Source: Cytobacillus horneckiae
GTDB taxonomy: Bacteria; Bacillota; Bacilli; Bacillales; Cytobacillaceae
Direction: 5' to 3'
NCBI RefSeq assembly: GCF_002835735.1
Contig: NZ_PISD01000027.1
Location: forward strand, 33,375 to 97,374
DNA: 64,000 nt
Below are positions 54,165 to 63,871 of the stretch, one piece after another. The notes under the pieces are model-generated. The model ran no database searches, was not told where the DNA came from, and was given only the letters and a program-made list of their open reading frames with translations. Both the position numbers and the translations under genes were made by a program. Each line of letters opens with the position of its first letter. Position 1 is the first letter of the stretch.

Positions 54165-57100
54165 TCATTCTGTTGAAACTGATGGATCGGCTTGTTCTTT
54201 TACTGGTACTACTTGTAGGAAGTGTCTGTCCAAGTCATTAAACAATGAGGATAATTGCTCCGCTTCTTTTTGCTGGCCTTGCTCTTTAAGCATCGCAATA
54301 TATTTGCCTAATAATTCTTTAATATCAGCTTTTCCGCTCTCTGTTAATGAAGTGACAGAAACTTTCGCACCTTTTGCAATTCGGCGTTCAATCGCTTCTT
54401 TTGTTAATCCCATTTCCGGCTGATGCCTTAAATAGACAACTCCACCTGTCATACCTGCGCAAATCCATGGTCCTGGATCGCCTAATACGAGCCCTCTGCC
54501 ATTTGTCATATATTCAAAGGCAAAGCCTTTAATATTAGCGTTAGTGCCGATACGACCGTATTCTTTTGCAGGAATAGGTTTTTTAATTTGTCCGCCGATA
54601 ATCATGTCTGCACCAGAAAGGCGAATTCCTGCGCGTGCATCTGCGTTGCCTTGTGCTACTAATAGACCTTCTTGCGCTCCATACCCGAATCCTTTACCAA
54701 CAGAACCGTTATAATAGTTTCCATCTTTTCCTTTTGCCTTAAAGATGAGGATTTGTCCGCCGAAAGATGTTTTTCCGATGCCATCCTGAGCACCGCCGGC
54801 AACTTCAATATTAATTCCAAAGCTATTATAAGCACCTAATCCGTTACCTGGAATTGATCCGCCTTTGTATTTTAAATCAACAGGAGGGAGTGTTTTATAA
54901 GAACCATCTAAACGTCCTCTCACTCTATGGCAGGATACTCTGCTGCCCAGTACTCTTTGTTCTGATGTAACGCTATGGAAGTCACGGGACTGATGAAGCT
55001 CATCTACACTCTTATCTAGGTATTCGGCGCCTACGGCTACTTGTAATTGAGTCTCGCTTAGCTCTTTAGGCTTATCAAAGGCCTTAAGCTGAGTGATATC
55101 CAATGTTTTAAGCAAATACGTTAAATCGAGCAAATCCCGGCCTTTTGCTTGTTCTAATAAATCAGACCGCCCAACAGCATCCTGTAGGTGATCGATTCCA
55201 AGCTCAGCTGTTAATGCTTGCAGTTCCTGACCGAATGCTGTGAACAAGTTAATGATTCCTTGAACAGCTGAATCTAATTGACGCGGTACGAATCTTCTTA
55301 AACCGTGCTCTTTTGCTTGTGCTTCAGAATCAATTTGTGTGGCAATTCCAACGTGACAAGTATCGAGATGGCAGCCTCGGCATGCTGTACAGCCAATTGC
55401 TAACATTGACAAGGTGCCAAACCCGACTCTATTTGCTCCGAGCAGCATTACCTTTAATACATCTGCTGCACTTTTTAATCCGCCATCTGCCCAAAGCTCA
55501 ACATGATCTCTAAGTCCAGCCTCAAGAAGGGCGTTGTGCGCTGCTTTTACTCCAATTTCAACTGGAAGTCCGACGTGTTGAAGCGCATGAATTCTTGCTG
55601 CACCAGTTCCGCCATCGAATCCGCTTAATGTAATGATGTCAGCTCCTGCTTTAGCAATGCCGACTGCAATCGTGCCGATATTTGGAACGACTGGCACTTT
55701 AACCGATACCTTTGCTTTATCATTTGCTGTTTTTAATTCATGAATCATTTGTGCCAAGTCTTCAATCGAATAGATATCATGGTTATTGGAAGGTGAGATT
55801 AAATCAGATCCAATCGTTGCATTTCTGGCTTCAGCGATTTTTGCAGTTACTTTAGATCCAGGCAAGTGTCCGCCTTCACCTGGCTTTGCACCTTGACCGA
55901 TTTTAATTTCAAGTAAATTTGACGAGTTTAAAAGCTCAGCATTAACGCCAAAGCGGCCTGAAGCAACTTGCTGTCCGCGTGTACGTGGATATTTTCCGAG
56001 CATATCCTTAATTTCTCCGCCCTCACCATTCAGGCTGACCATATTCAATCGATCGGCACCTTCTGCATAAGCTCTGAATGCAATTTCATTTTGAGAACCA
56101 AAAGACATCGAAGAAATAACGAAAGGAAGACTGTGTTCACCTACGCTAATATCTACATTTTTGGCATCTACTTTAGAATCAACTGATTTAAAGGATGTAA
56201 GATGACGTATTGTCGTCGGGTTTTGCTCTTCTTGCTCACTGATCTTTTCCTTGTAGGCGCTATAATCACCAGTAGATGCGACATCACCAATTGATTTCCA
56301 AATTCTAGGGAATAAATGGAATGTTTTCCCTATTCTAGACTTATCATTATTGAAGTCCTCAATGCGTACAATCGCATCTTCTTTCATTGTTTTAAAATTA
56401 AATGCCAGTTCTTTTGATCCGAAGAAATTAACGATATTTAAATAATCTGCAACCTCTTCGTTCAATCCGATTGTAGAGAAGAGACGACCGTAACCTCTTA
56501 GCTCGTGGATCCCAATTGTCGAAATTACTTTTTCAAGACCTTTTGTTAGAGCGGAATACAAGTTGATTAATGGTTTAATATTTTCATCTGCGACTGTAAT
56601 AAACATATAGTAAGGGCTGATAATATCAGCACCCAAGCCGAAAGCAGTGATAATATCATGCAATGACCGGATGGCTGCAGAGCGCAATAATAAAGAACAA
56701 TCACGTCGCAATGTTGCTTTCACTAACGCTTGATCAATTGCAGAGACTGCAAGATGTGGATCGAGCCATAATGCGTTTTCCTGATGGGCATTTGCATCAT
56801 CTAAAACAATAAGCGTCTTACCATTTTGAACGGCCTCAATTGCCTCTTGAGAAATGCGCTCAAGTGCATCTTTAATGCTTTCATCTTTTATAAATGTAAT
56901 TGAGATGTAGCTCAATTTCTTCTCATTTTGAAATACATCCGTTACTTGGTCATAGCTCGGCTGATTAATTTGTTGAGCGCAGTCAAAGCCCATTTTTCCC
57001 TCTATTAAAATAGGTGTCTGCAATTCTAATACTTTACTAGGCGCATCTTTAGAAAATAATGATGGACGCTTTCCGATAACCGTTCTAGTAGAGAAGTGTT

Positions 57101-58649
57101 CCGTTTCACGGTCACGATCGATTGCTGGATTCGTAACAACGGCTACACTTTCCTTAATAAAATCGGCTATATTCGTTCTTTCGCCATTCATTGCTGCGAG
57201 TGGCGCATCATGACCAAGGGAACGAATGGGCTCTGCACCTTTCTCTGCCATCTGCTCAACCAAATTTACATGATCTCTTTCCCAGCCAAATGCCTTATAT
57301 TGCCCATTGTGAACTTGATTTGGATAAGCCATTGTTGTAACTTTTGCGAGTTTAGGCGATTGAAGGCGAAATCTGTACTCAGCGGAATCAACTTTAACAG
57401 TAAACCTTTTGTATACTTCTTCCTGATATTCTAGATGGTCATATTTTTCAAGTATGTCGCCATTCCACTTAAATCCGATTTTTTCTCCTGGTGAAAGCGG
57501 CTTAGGCTCGCTAACATATTCACTTGATGAGATAATGCCCGGTTCAGAAGAGAATAAATATGACTTTTCGGTTTCCAGCATCCATAATGGACGCAACCCT
57601 AATGCATCAACACTGTATACAGCTTCGTCGCCAAAGCGGGAGATAATACCTGCTGGACCTTGAGCGAAATGCCCCCATGCTTCCCGGATATATGCATATA
57701 AATCTTGAAGGTGCTCAGGGTAGGCTTTAATTTCATTTACAATAGGAGGGAATAGAACATCCATTGCTTCGAAAAGTGAATAACCGTCACGGCAAATAAA
57801 TGTTTCAATTGTTCTACTGAGATCCTGTGAGTCGCTTCCACCTTCAACAAGTGGGACGTTAATCATTCTCGCTTCATCACGAAGCTTAGCAATCGTATTA
57901 ATTTCACCGTTATGACCTAATACGCTAAATGGTTGCACGCGAAAAAAGTTAGATAATGTATTGGTAGAATATCGGTTATGTCCAAGCGTCATAGTTGACG
58001 CGACAAGCGGATTTGCTAAATCAAAATAATACTTTGGCAGAATATCCCCTGCGCCCATTACTTTATAAACAGCATGATGCTGACTTAGTGATGCAACATG
58101 TATATGCTCGTTCTTTTCAAAGTCTACAATCATTTCTAGAATGGTTTTGTTTAATTCTGCTTCATTAATATTTGCTTTGCAGGCGAACTGCCAGAAAACA
58201 GGATTTTCTTGAATAGCGATTGGTCCAAGTGCAAAAGAATCTGTTACTTCATCAGATTCATATAAAACAGTAAATTGATAATTTTTAAGTTTCTGAATTA
58301 GCTGGTTTTTGAAATCCTCTGTATCGTTATTTCTAGTGAAAAATACGTGGCCAACTACAAAGTTTTTACTGTCTACAATAGAGGAATCTACATTTGCTTT
58401 TTCTAATTTTTCTTTCCAAAGCGCGCGCGGAATATCAATATGAATTCCGACACCGTCACCTTCACCATTAATAAATCCTGCACGGTGGTTCATCTTGACT
58501 AATGCATCAATACAGTTAAAAATATTTTCTTTCGTAGGAATGTTTTGTTTTTCTAAAGAAGAAACAATACCGCATGCGTCGTGTTCTTGCTTGTTAAGTT
58601 CTTTAAATTTGGAAGGGGTCCATTGTTGAGTCATCGTTATCGGCTTCAT
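54165..58649 (-). CDS. gltB: Glutamate synthase large subunit
   Basis: A 1494-residue enzyme converting glutamine plus 2-oxoglutarate to two glutamates. The N-terminal amidotransferase domain begins at E-H-D-A-C-G, where Cys26 would become the N-terminal nucleophile after removal of a propeptide. An FMN-binding synthase domain follows, with the 3Fe-4S cysteines C-T-A-C-R-G-C-H-L-D-T-C near residue 1090 (C-x5-C-x4-C). A C-terminal glycine-rich beta-helix domain ends the protein. No small subunit is adjacent, so ferredoxin or a distant partner may supply electrons. The start is uncertain: neither this ATG nor the one five codons later has a good ribosome binding site. Confidence 0.93.
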   Translation of the reverse strand: MKPITMTQQWTPSKFKELNKQEHDACGIVSSLEKQNIPTKENIFNCIDALVKMNHRAGFINGEGDGVGIHIDIPRALWKEKLEKANVDSSIVDSKNFVVGHVFFTRNNDTEDFKNQLIQKLKNYQFTVLYESDEVTDSFALGPIAIQENPVFWQFACKANINEAELNKTILEMIVDFEKNEHIHVASLSQHHAVYKVMGAGDILPKYYFDLANPLVASTMTLGHNRYSTNTLSNFFRVQPFSVLGHNGEINTIAKLRDEARMINVPLVEGGSDSQDLSRTIETFICRDGYSLFEAMDVLFPPIVNEIKAYPEHLQDLYAYIREAWGHFAQGPAGIISRFGDEAVYSVDALGLRPLWMLETEKSYLFSSEPGIISSSEYVSEPKPLSPGEKIGFKWNGDILEKYDHLEYQEEVYKRFTVKVDSAEYRFRLQSPKLAKVTTMAYPNQVHNGQYKAFGWERDHVNLVEQMAEKGAEPIRSLGHDAPLAAMNGERTNIADFIKESVAVVTNPAIDRDRETEHFSTRTVIGKRPSLFSKDAPSKVLELQTPILIEGKMGFDCAQQINQPSYDQVTDVFQNEKKLSYISITFIKDESIKDALERISQEAIEAVQNGKTLIVLDDANAHQENALWLDPHLAVSAIDQALVKATLRRDCSLLLRSAAIRSLHDIITAFGLGADIISPYYMFITVADENIKPLINLYSALTKGLEKVISTIGIHELRGYGRLFSTIGLNEEVADYLNIVNFFGSKELAFNFKTMKEDAIVRIEDFNNDKSRIGKTFHLFPRIWKSIGDVASTGDYSAYKEKISEQEEQNPTTIRHLTSFKSVDSKVDAKNVDISVGEHSLPFVISSMSFGSQNEIAFRAYAEGADRLNMVSLNGEGGEIKDMLGKYPRTRGQQVASGRFGVNAELLNSSNLLEIKIGQGAKPGEGGHLPGSKVTAKIAEARNATIGSDLISPSNNHDIYSIEDLAQMIHELKTANDKAKVSVKVPVVPNIGTIAVGIAKAGADIITLSGFDGGTGAARIHALQHVGLPVEIGVKAAHNALLEAGLRDHVELWADGGLKSAADVLKVMLLGANRVGFGTLSMLAIGCTACRGCHLDTCHVGIATQIDSEAQAKEHGLRRFVPRQLDSAVQGIINLFTAFGQELQALTAELGIDHLQDAVGRSDLLEQAKGRDLLDLTYLLKTLDITQLKAFDKPKELSETQLQVAVGAEYLDKSVDELHQSRDFHSVTSEQRVLGSRVSCHRVRGRLDGSYKTLPPVDLKYKGGSIPGNGLGAYNSFGINIEVAGGAQDGIGKTSFGGQILIFKAKGKDGNYYNGSVGKGFGYGAQEGLLVAQGNADARAGIRLSGADMIIGGQIKKPIPAKEYGRIGTNANIKGFAFEYMTNGRGLVLGDPGPWICAGMTGGVVYLRHQPEMGLTKEAIERRIAKGAKVSVTSLTESGKADIKELLGKYIAMLKEQGQQKEAEQLSSLFNDLDRHFLQVVPVKEQADPSVSTE

Positions 58650-58665
58650 AAGGCGTTGCCTGCAA
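58603..58665 (-). CDS. Possible 20-codon leader frame overlapping the gltB start
   Basis: The only strong ribosome binding site before gltB, AGGAGGTGA (58671-58679), is 8 nt from a TTG at 58665. That TTG opens a frame encoding M-Q-A-T-P-Y-E-A-D-N-D-D-S-T-M-D-P-F-Q-I and stopping at 58603, inside gltB in another frame. It could be a leader peptide whose translation reopens the gltB start, or the sign of a frameshift error. No family match is expected for so short a peptide. Confidence 0.35.
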   Translation of the reverse strand: MQATPYEADNDDSTMDPFQI

Positions 58666-58914
58666 GCCGTTCACCTCCTGTATTAGTCTATGAATTTTGA
58701 GGATGCTTAAAGTGGGTTGCACAAATAAGCATGCTAGTTTGAAAGATAAAATTATTTTCATGTGGTAAAGCACTAAAGTTAAATGGTGATAAAGATACAA
58801 TTCAAAATATTTTTTTTATCATATCACAAGAATTTTCAGAAATCAATTATTTATACATGAAGTTGGATAATGGTGAGGGGGGAACTGAATTAAAATACAT
58901 AAACAAATGCATTG

Positions 58915-58929
58915 TTGTAAACGTTTTCA
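58915..58929. promoter_or_regulatory. CcpA (cre) site, perfect consensus match
   Basis: ttgtaaacgttttca matches the cre consensus at every position. It lies about 265 bases upstream of gltB and just downstream of hemL, in the 340-base gap. Position suggests control of gltB transcription. The rest of the gap holds the hemL terminator and the gltB leader. Confidence 0.65.
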
Positions 58930-58944
58930 TTGTTGGTTTATAAG

Positions 58945-58969
58945 AAAAAGAGAGCCTGTAAGGCTCTCT
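58945..58969 (-). terminator. Rho-independent terminator of hemL
   Basis: A perfect 9-bp stem agagagcct/aggctctct with a 3-base loop; on the minus strand T residues follow. Confidence 0.9.
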
Positions 58970-58990
58970 TTTGTGAATAAAAAATGAATA

Positions 58991-60286
58991 TTATTTGTTG
59001 CTCATTTCCATAAAAGCGTTATTAACGGCATGCAATGTTGCTTCGATATCTTCTTTTGTATGTGCAATTGTAAGGAACCAGGCTTCATACTTAGAGGGTG
59101 CAAGGTTAATGCCTTGCTCTAACATTAGTTTGAAGAATTTGGCGAAAATTTCACCATCCGTGTTTTCCGCCTGCTCATAGTTTTCAACTTTTTCACTTGT
59201 GAAATATACAGTTAGAGCCCCTTTTAATCTGTTGATTGAAATAGGTATATTGTAGTCGCTTGCTGCCTTTGAAATGCCCGCTTCAAGCATCTCTCCTAGC
59301 TGATCTAAATATTCATAAACTCCTTCTTGTTTCAATACCTCAAGACAGGCAATTCCAGACAGGATGGATGCAGGGTTGCCTGCCATCGTACCAGCTTGGT
59401 AGGCGGGGCCTAATGGAGCAACTTCCTCCATGATTTCTTTTTTTCCACCATAAGCACCAATTGGGAGGCCGCCTCCAATGATTTTACCCATGGCAGTTAA
59501 ATCAGGTTTAACACCGAGCAAATCTTGAGCTCCGCCATAGTGGAAACGAAAGGCAGTAATGACTTCATCATAAATGACTAATGACCCTGCAGCATGTGTG
59601 ATTTCATTCACTGCTTCTAAAAATCCAGGGTGAGGTTCGACTATACCGAAATTACCAACGATTGGTTCAACAAGAACGGCTGCAATTTCATCTCCCCATT
59701 TTGCCATTGCAGCTCTGAAAGGTTCAATATCATTAAAAGGCACAGTTATCACTTCTTGGGCAATGCTCTTTGGAACACCGGCTGAATCAGGTGTTCCAAG
59801 TGTAGAAGGACCAGAACCTGCAGCAACTAAAACTAAATCTGAATGACCGTGATAGCAGCCAGCGAATTTAATAATCTTATCCTTTCCAGTAAAAGCGCGG
59901 GCAACTCTTATCGTGGTCATCACTGCTTCAGTGCCGGAATTGACAAAACGCACCTTTTCCAGATTTGGCATTGCTTCTTTTAACATTTCAGCAAATTGAA
60001 CTTCATAAGGTGTCGGCGTTCCATATAAAACGCCTCTTTCCGCAGCTGTTTTAATTGCTTTTGTAATGTGTGGGTGCGCATGTCCAGTTATAATCGGACC
60101 GTATGCTGCGAGATAATCAATATATTGGTTGCCATCGACATCCCAGAAATAAGCTCCTTGAGCTCTTTCCATTGCGACTGGCGAACCGCCGCCAACAGCC
60201 TTATAAGATCGGGAAGGGCTATTCACTCCACCTACTATATGTTCTAATGCCTGTTTATGTAATCGTTCAGAATTTGAGAAATTCAT
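58991..60286 (-). CDS. hemL: Glutamate-1-semialdehyde 2,1-aminomutase
   Basis: A 431-residue PLP enzyme making 5-aminolevulinate for heme. Landmarks: [10 protein letters not shown] near residue 18, [12 protein letters not shown] near 120, Y-D-E-V-I-T-A-F-R near 240 and the PLP lysine in [11 protein letters not shown] at about residue 268. TAAGGAGGG precedes the ATG. It corresponds to the second B. subtilis paralogue, gsaB, because it sits by ygaE, bcp and perR and not in the hem operon. Confidence 0.93.
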   Translation of the reverse strand: MNFSNSERLHKQALEHIVGGVNSPSRSYKAVGGGSPVAMERAQGAYFWDVDGNQYIDYLAAYGPIITGHAHPHITKAIKTAAERGVLYGTPTPYEVQFAEMLKEAMPNLEKVRFVNSGTEAVMTTIRVARAFTGKDKIIKFAGCYHGHSDLVLVAAGSGPSTLGTPDSAGVPKSIAQEVITVPFNDIEPFRAAMAKWGDEIAAVLVEPIVGNFGIVEPHPGFLEAVNEITHAAGSLVIYDEVITAFRFHYGGAQDLLGVKPDLTAMGKIIGGGLPIGAYGGKKEIMEEVAPLGPAYQAGTMAGNPASILSGIACLEVLKQEGVYEYLDQLGEMLEAGISKAASDYNIPISINRLKGALTVYFTSEKVENYEQAENTDGEIFAKFFKLMLEQGINLAPSKYEAWFLTIAHTKEDIEATLHAVNNAFMEMSNK

Positions 60287-60457
60287 GATTGACCCTCCTT
60301 AAAAATAGTACTTACTTTGCTATCTTAACATGCTTGATTCTAAAGTGAAGAAAATGCGAAATTTTTCAAAAGTTTATGCTGGTTGGACGAGTCTGCATAC
60401 TATCTTCTATTTCAGCGTATATATGAATGGATACTTTGTAGAGATGAGGTATTATAA

Positions 60458-60880
60458 ATGGTTTTCTATTTATCATTAATTTTAGTTGTCCTCTGTATTT
60501 TAATGAGTATGCAAAGTTTGCTTACACCTAAAAGAACGAAAGGACGCTGGGTTTCTCTTGATAACTTTTTGTATTTAATTTGCCTCTATGCAACAATATT
60601 AATTGGCTTTGGTCTTATTTATATAATATTGGATTTAAATGGACATATTGTTCTTATTGATGAAACAAACTATGCAGGTATTAATTTTCTCGACCGGTTA
60701 GCAACGGGATTTTACTTTAGTGCAGTTACCCTTTTTTCGTTAGGTTATGGAGACATTATTCCTGTCGGTTTGGGCAGGATGATCGCAATCGTTGAAGCGC
60801 TGATAGGCTATGTAATCCCTACGGCTTTTGTGGCAAGAGTAGTGTTTAATATAGACAGTAATAAGACGAATATGAATTAG
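60458..60880 (+). CDS. Small potassium channel protein
   Basis: A 140-residue ion-channel protein with an N-terminal helix (2-20), a second (35-60), a pore loop and a final helix (about 108-128). The selectivity filter reads T-L-F-S-L-G-Y-G-D, the G-Y-G-D core of potassium channels. No RCK or cyclic-nucleotide domain follows, so gating is likely simple or external. GAGATGAGG lies upstream of the ATG. It lies between hemL and bcp, where B. subtilis has no such gene. Confidence 0.85.
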   Translation: MVFYLSLILVVLCILMSMQSLLTPKRTKGRWVSLDNFLYLICLYATILIGFGLIYIILDLNGHIVLIDETNYAGINFLDRLATGFYFSAVTLFSLGYGDIIPVGLGRMIAIVEALIGYVIPTAFVARVVFNIDSNKTNMN

Positions 60881-60945
60881 TTGTCATTCCTAATGAATTT
60901 GGATACGCTATTGATTAAAGAAAGTTTTTGAAGGAGTGATGATGA

Positions 60946-61431
60946 ATGACAACAAATATAGGTGAATTAGCACCGGGTTTTTCATTAAAAGGCAGTAATG
61001 GGGAAACTGTGAATTTAACTGATTTTCGCGGAAAGAATGTTGTTCTATATTTTTATCCGAAAGATATGACGCCTGGATGTACAACACAAGCATGTGACTT
61101 TAGAGATAATCACGAAAAGTTTGAACAGCTGGAAACAGTAATACTAGGAGTAAGTCCTGATCCTTTAAACCGTCATGATAAATTTATTGAAAAGCATGGG
61201 CTCCCATTCATTCTTTTAGCGGATGAAGATCATCAAGCAGCTGAAGCATATGATGTTTGGAAGCTGAAGAAGAATTTTGGCAAGGAGTACATGGGGATTG
61301 AACGATCTACTTTTATCATTAATAAAGACGGCCGATTAGTGAAAGAGTGGAGAAAAGTTAAAGTGAAAGGGCATGTTGAAGACGCGCTTTCATATATTAA
61401 TGAGCATTTATCGCATAGAAGCAAGCTGTGA
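60946..61431 (+). CDS. bcp: Thiol peroxidase Bcp (peroxiredoxin Q)
   Basis: A 161-residue peroxiredoxin reducing hydrogen and organic peroxides with thioredoxin. The peroxidatic Cys45 is in P-K-D-M-T-P-G-C-T-T-Q-A-C and the resolving Cys50 is five residues later, the atypical 2-Cys PrxQ arrangement. The ATG at 60946 follows AAGGAG; another ATG at 60942 is out of frame. It is next to perR, as in B. subtilis (ygaF), fitting a peroxide-response locus. Confidence 0.92.
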   Translation: MTTNIGELAPGFSLKGSNGETVNLTDFRGKNVVLYFYPKDMTPGCTTQACDFRDNHEKFEQLETVILGVSPDPLNRHDKFIEKHGLPFILLADEDHQAAEAYDVWKLKKNFGKEYMGIERSTFIINKDGRLVKEWRKVKVKGHVEDALSYINEHLSHRSKL

Positions 61432-61500
61432 AACTCCAAAATGAGAAAGCTGAAGGAATAATAAAGGATCTTCCCGTTTAATCCCGATTCGTTCAACTAA

Positions 61501-61540
61501 CCATCAGTGGTCAGTGGGGAAAAGGAAGCCTTACTGATGG
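61501..61540. other. Hairpin-forming sequence between bcp and perR
   Basis: ccatcagt and actgatgg are perfect inverted arms with a G-rich left and A-rich loop. It is preceded by cccgattcgttcaacta. It could be a terminator-like or RNA-processing hairpin for bcp, but no T run follows. The 445-base gap otherwise holds the terminator at 61657 and the perR promoter. Confidence 0.4.
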
Positions 61541-61656
61541 ATGCGTCACCTTATCATAAAGATTGGCCTATTTTTTGATTTTAGAGGCTTTTGTCCATGC
61601 ATATTAGTGGAAAATGAATATCATTAAATTAGGGCATACCTCCTCAAATATAATTT

Positions 61657-61686
61657 AAACGGACTTTTACAGTCCGTTTTTTTCTT
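61657..61686 (+). terminator. Rho-independent terminator upstream of perR
   Basis: The stem aaacggact/agtccgttt is followed by a run of T. It probably insulates perR from bcp. Confidence 0.85.
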
Positions 61687-61803
61687 TAATAATATATTTA
61701 ATGGTATATTTAGATAGGTAATTAAAATAAGGGCAGATGCATATAATGACTAATGAGGAGAAGACATATCGTGGGCTGCCATATATTATGCTAAAGAGAT
61801 TTG

Positions 61804-61850
61804 TTGACAAATTTCATTAATTATTAGTAAACTAATTATAAATATTATAA
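61804..61850 (+). promoter_or_regulatory. perR promoter with PerR box
   Basis: A -35 TTGACA (61804-61809) and a weak -10 around taaact (61828-61833) are followed by ttataaatattataa (61836-61850). This matches the Per box TTATAATTATTATAA at 14 of 15 positions. The placement just after the -10 predicts autorepression by PerR. Confidence 0.75.
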
Positions 61851-61882
61851 TATAAGAATAAATAGAAGAGAGGTGCATGACG

Positions 61883-62323
61883 GTGGCGCAGATACAACTT
61901 AAAGAGGCATTAGATACTTTAAAAGATACTGGGGTCCGCATCACTCCGCAGCGTCATGCGATACTTGAATATTTAATAAACTCAATGACGCACCCAACTG
62001 CAGATGATATATATAAAGCGTTGGAAGGTAAATTTCCAAATATGAGTGTGGCTACAGTTTACAATAATTTAAGAGTATTTCGTGAAGTTGGACTGGTGAA
62101 AGAACTTACTTATGGAGATTCATCAAGCAGATTTGATTTTGTCACAACTCAACATTATCATGTGATATGTGAAAGCTGCGGTAAAATAGTTGATTTCCAT
62201 TATCCAGGCTTGGATGAGGTAGAACAGTTGGCGGCTCATGTTACAGGCTTTAAAGTAAGTCATCACAGAATGGAAATATACGGAACATGTCCAGAGTGTT
62301 CTAATAAAAATGAAACTCATTAA
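61883..62323 (+). CDS. perR: Peroxide-responsive repressor PerR
   Basis: A 146-residue Fur-family metalloregulator. The helix-turn-helix is in [11 protein letters not shown]...[12 protein letters not shown]. The structural zinc cysteines are C-E-S-C and C-P-E-C, and the oxidisable histidines of the regulatory metal site lie in T-T-Q-H-Y-H and the upstream T-H-P region. GTG 61883 is chosen over ATG 61877: spacing from GAGAGGTG is better and the N-terminus then aligns residue for residue with B. subtilis PerR. It would control oxidative-stress genes and itself. Confidence 0.93.
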   Translation: MAQIQLKEALDTLKDTGVRITPQRHAILEYLINSMTHPTADDIYKALEGKFPNMSVATVYNNLRVFREVGLVKELTYGDSSSRFDFVTTQHYHVICESCGKIVDFHYPGLDEVEQLAAHVTGFKVSHHRMEIYGTCPECSNKNETH

Positions 62324-62331
62324 TGTATTCG

Positions 62332-62366
62332 AAAAAGCTGCCAGCAAATGCTGCCGGCTTTTTTTA
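62332..62366 (+). terminator. Rho-independent terminator of perR
   Basis: aaagctgccagca pairs with tgctgccggcttt (one mismatch, one G-U) and is followed by TTTTTT. Confidence 0.85.
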
Positions 62367-62385
62367 TCGACATTCAAGCTTCAAA

Positions 62386-62428
62386 TAATAAAATAACCCA
62401 AGGGATGATTCTGTTCCCGTTGGGCTAT
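62386..62428 (-). terminator. Terminator of ygzB (minus strand)
   Basis: taacccaaggga/ttcccgttgggcta arms; on the minus strand T-rich sequence follows. Ends just past the ygzB stop. Confidence 0.7.
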
Positions 62429-62435
62429 GAAGACG

Positions 62436-62795
62436 CTATTGTTCTATCCTTTTTTCTTTTTTGTTGTATTTTTGGTCAAATTCTTTCCCTTCAAGCGAAG
62501 CATCTAATGTTAAAGGCTCATTACAGTGCATACACATATCTACTCTCCCAAGCACCTTTGTAGCTTTCTCGCAATTTGGACACACGACCTGGACTGCTTT
62601 AGTAGATAACATTCCTATCCAGAAGTATATACCTGTACTTGCAATGATAAAGATGACACCCAGTAACATAAATATTGACATAATGAGTGGAGAATTCCTG
62701 AAGAAGATACCTATGTACATAACGATGAACCCAACAAATATCAGGCTTAGCGCAAATGTGCGAATTTTATTAATTTTGCTCGAATATTTTGCCAT
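62436..62795 (-). CDS. ygzB: YgzB family membrane protein
   Basis: A 119-residue protein with two membrane helices (about residues 12-35 and 40-62), followed by a zinc-ribbon-like C-x2-C...C-x2-C pattern (V-C-P-N-C-E and C-M-H-C). It matches YgzB closely in sequence and position between perR and ygxA. The second of two adjacent ATGs is chosen for its 8-nt distance from AGGAGG and for agreement with B. subtilis. Function unknown. Confidence 0.88.
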   Translation of the reverse strand: MAKYSSKINKIRTFALSLIFVGFIVMYIGIFFRNSPLIMSIFMLLGVIFIIASTGIYFWIGMLSTKAVQVVCPNCEKATKVLGRVDMCMHCNEPLTLDASLEGKEFDQKYNKKEKRIEQ

Positions 62796-62945
62796 CATAT
62801 TCCCTCCTAAACAATAACTATATCATACCACTTATAATGTCAAAAATAATTAAAAAATTAATGTCGCAATTTGTCCATTAAGCATGCAGGAATTCGTTTT
62901 ATATCGTCGAAATAGTAAATATTATAATAAATGGGGGCTTTAACG

Positions 62946-63818
62946 ATGGAAGACATTCTCCGTCCAATATATCAAGAGCGTGCAAGTCAAGCGAATACAC
63001 TTGGTGTATTAATGATAGAAAAAACTGAAAAGGCATTATCTATAACAGATACTTTCGATGCAGTGCTATTAATTATTGTGGAGCATGCAGACGAGCAGGT
63101 ATTTGTGAAACATTACACATACGGAAGCAAGAAAGCTGCGCTCCATATTGTGACTAAGAAACAAATAAATGATTGGATTTTAATGGGCTCCAATCGTAAG
63201 ATATTCGAATGGCTATATAGTGGAAAAGTGCTTTTTGATAGAAATGAATATATTCAACAATTGAAACATGAATTAAAGGAATTCCCGTTTAAAGGAAGAA
63301 AATTAAAAATGGGCATAGAATTTGCAAAGCTCATTCGAAGGTATACTGATGGGAAAACTTTATTTGATAATCAAAACTACTTTGATGCATACAATCATGT
63401 CGTACACTCATTGCATCATTTGGCAAGGCTAACAATTATAGAAAATGGCTTTCATCCAGAAGTCACTGTCTGGAATCAAGTAAGGCAAATGGAGCCGGAA
63501 ATTATGAAGCTATATGAAGAGTTAGTTCAAAGTCATGAACCATTAGAAAAAAGGCTTGAATTGTTATTTTTAGCAAGCGAGTTTCTTATTCACTCTAGGA
63601 CCAGACTAGGCGCCAACCATCTGCTGGATATTCTTGCAGATAAAGAAGTGTGGACGATTCAGGATATCATTCAGCATGACGAGCTGAAGTATTATTCAGT
63701 CGATCTGAGTATATTGTTAGAGTACTTAATAGACAAAAATATTATTGCCATTGAAAATGTAAAAACAAAAGGAAAAGGGATAGAACATCGATATTATAAA
63801 GTCGTAAAAAAAATATAG
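62946..63818 (+). CDS. ygxA: Nucleotidyltransferase-like protein YgxA
   Basis: A 290-residue protein matching YgxA, the last gene before the rrnD operon in B. subtilis. An N-terminal nucleotidyltransferase-like fold is suggested by D-A-V-L-L-I-I-V-E-H (residues about 34-43), followed by a helical middle and a C-terminal winged-helix-like part. The ATG at 62946 follows GGGGG by 8 nt; an in-frame ATG at 62931 lies in that site. Activity unknown. Confidence 0.82.
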   Translation: MEDILRPIYQERASQANTLGVLMIEKTEKALSITDTFDAVLLIIVEHADEQVFVKHYTYGSKKAALHIVTKKQINDWILMGSNRKIFEWLYSGKVLFDRNEYIQQLKHELKEFPFKGRKLKMGIEFAKLIRRYTDGKTLFDNQNYFDAYNHVVHSLHHLARLTIIENGFHPEVTVWNQVRQMEPEIMKLYEELVQSHEPLEKRLELLFLASEFLIHSRTRLGANHLLDILADKEVWTIQDIIQHDELKYYSVDLSILLEYLIDKNIIAIENVKTKGKGIEHRYYKVVKKI

Positions 63819-63837
63819 TAAAATATTAAAAAGTGTA

Positions 63838-63867
63838 TTGACCTTTATCAGGAATAGGTGTTATATT
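63838..63867 (+). promoter_or_regulatory. Upstream rRNA operon promoter (P1)
   Basis: -35 TTGACC (63838-63843) and -10 TATATT (63862-63867) with an 18-base spacer, located after ygxA where B. subtilis has rrnD. Confidence 0.65.
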
Positions 63868-63871
63868 AATA

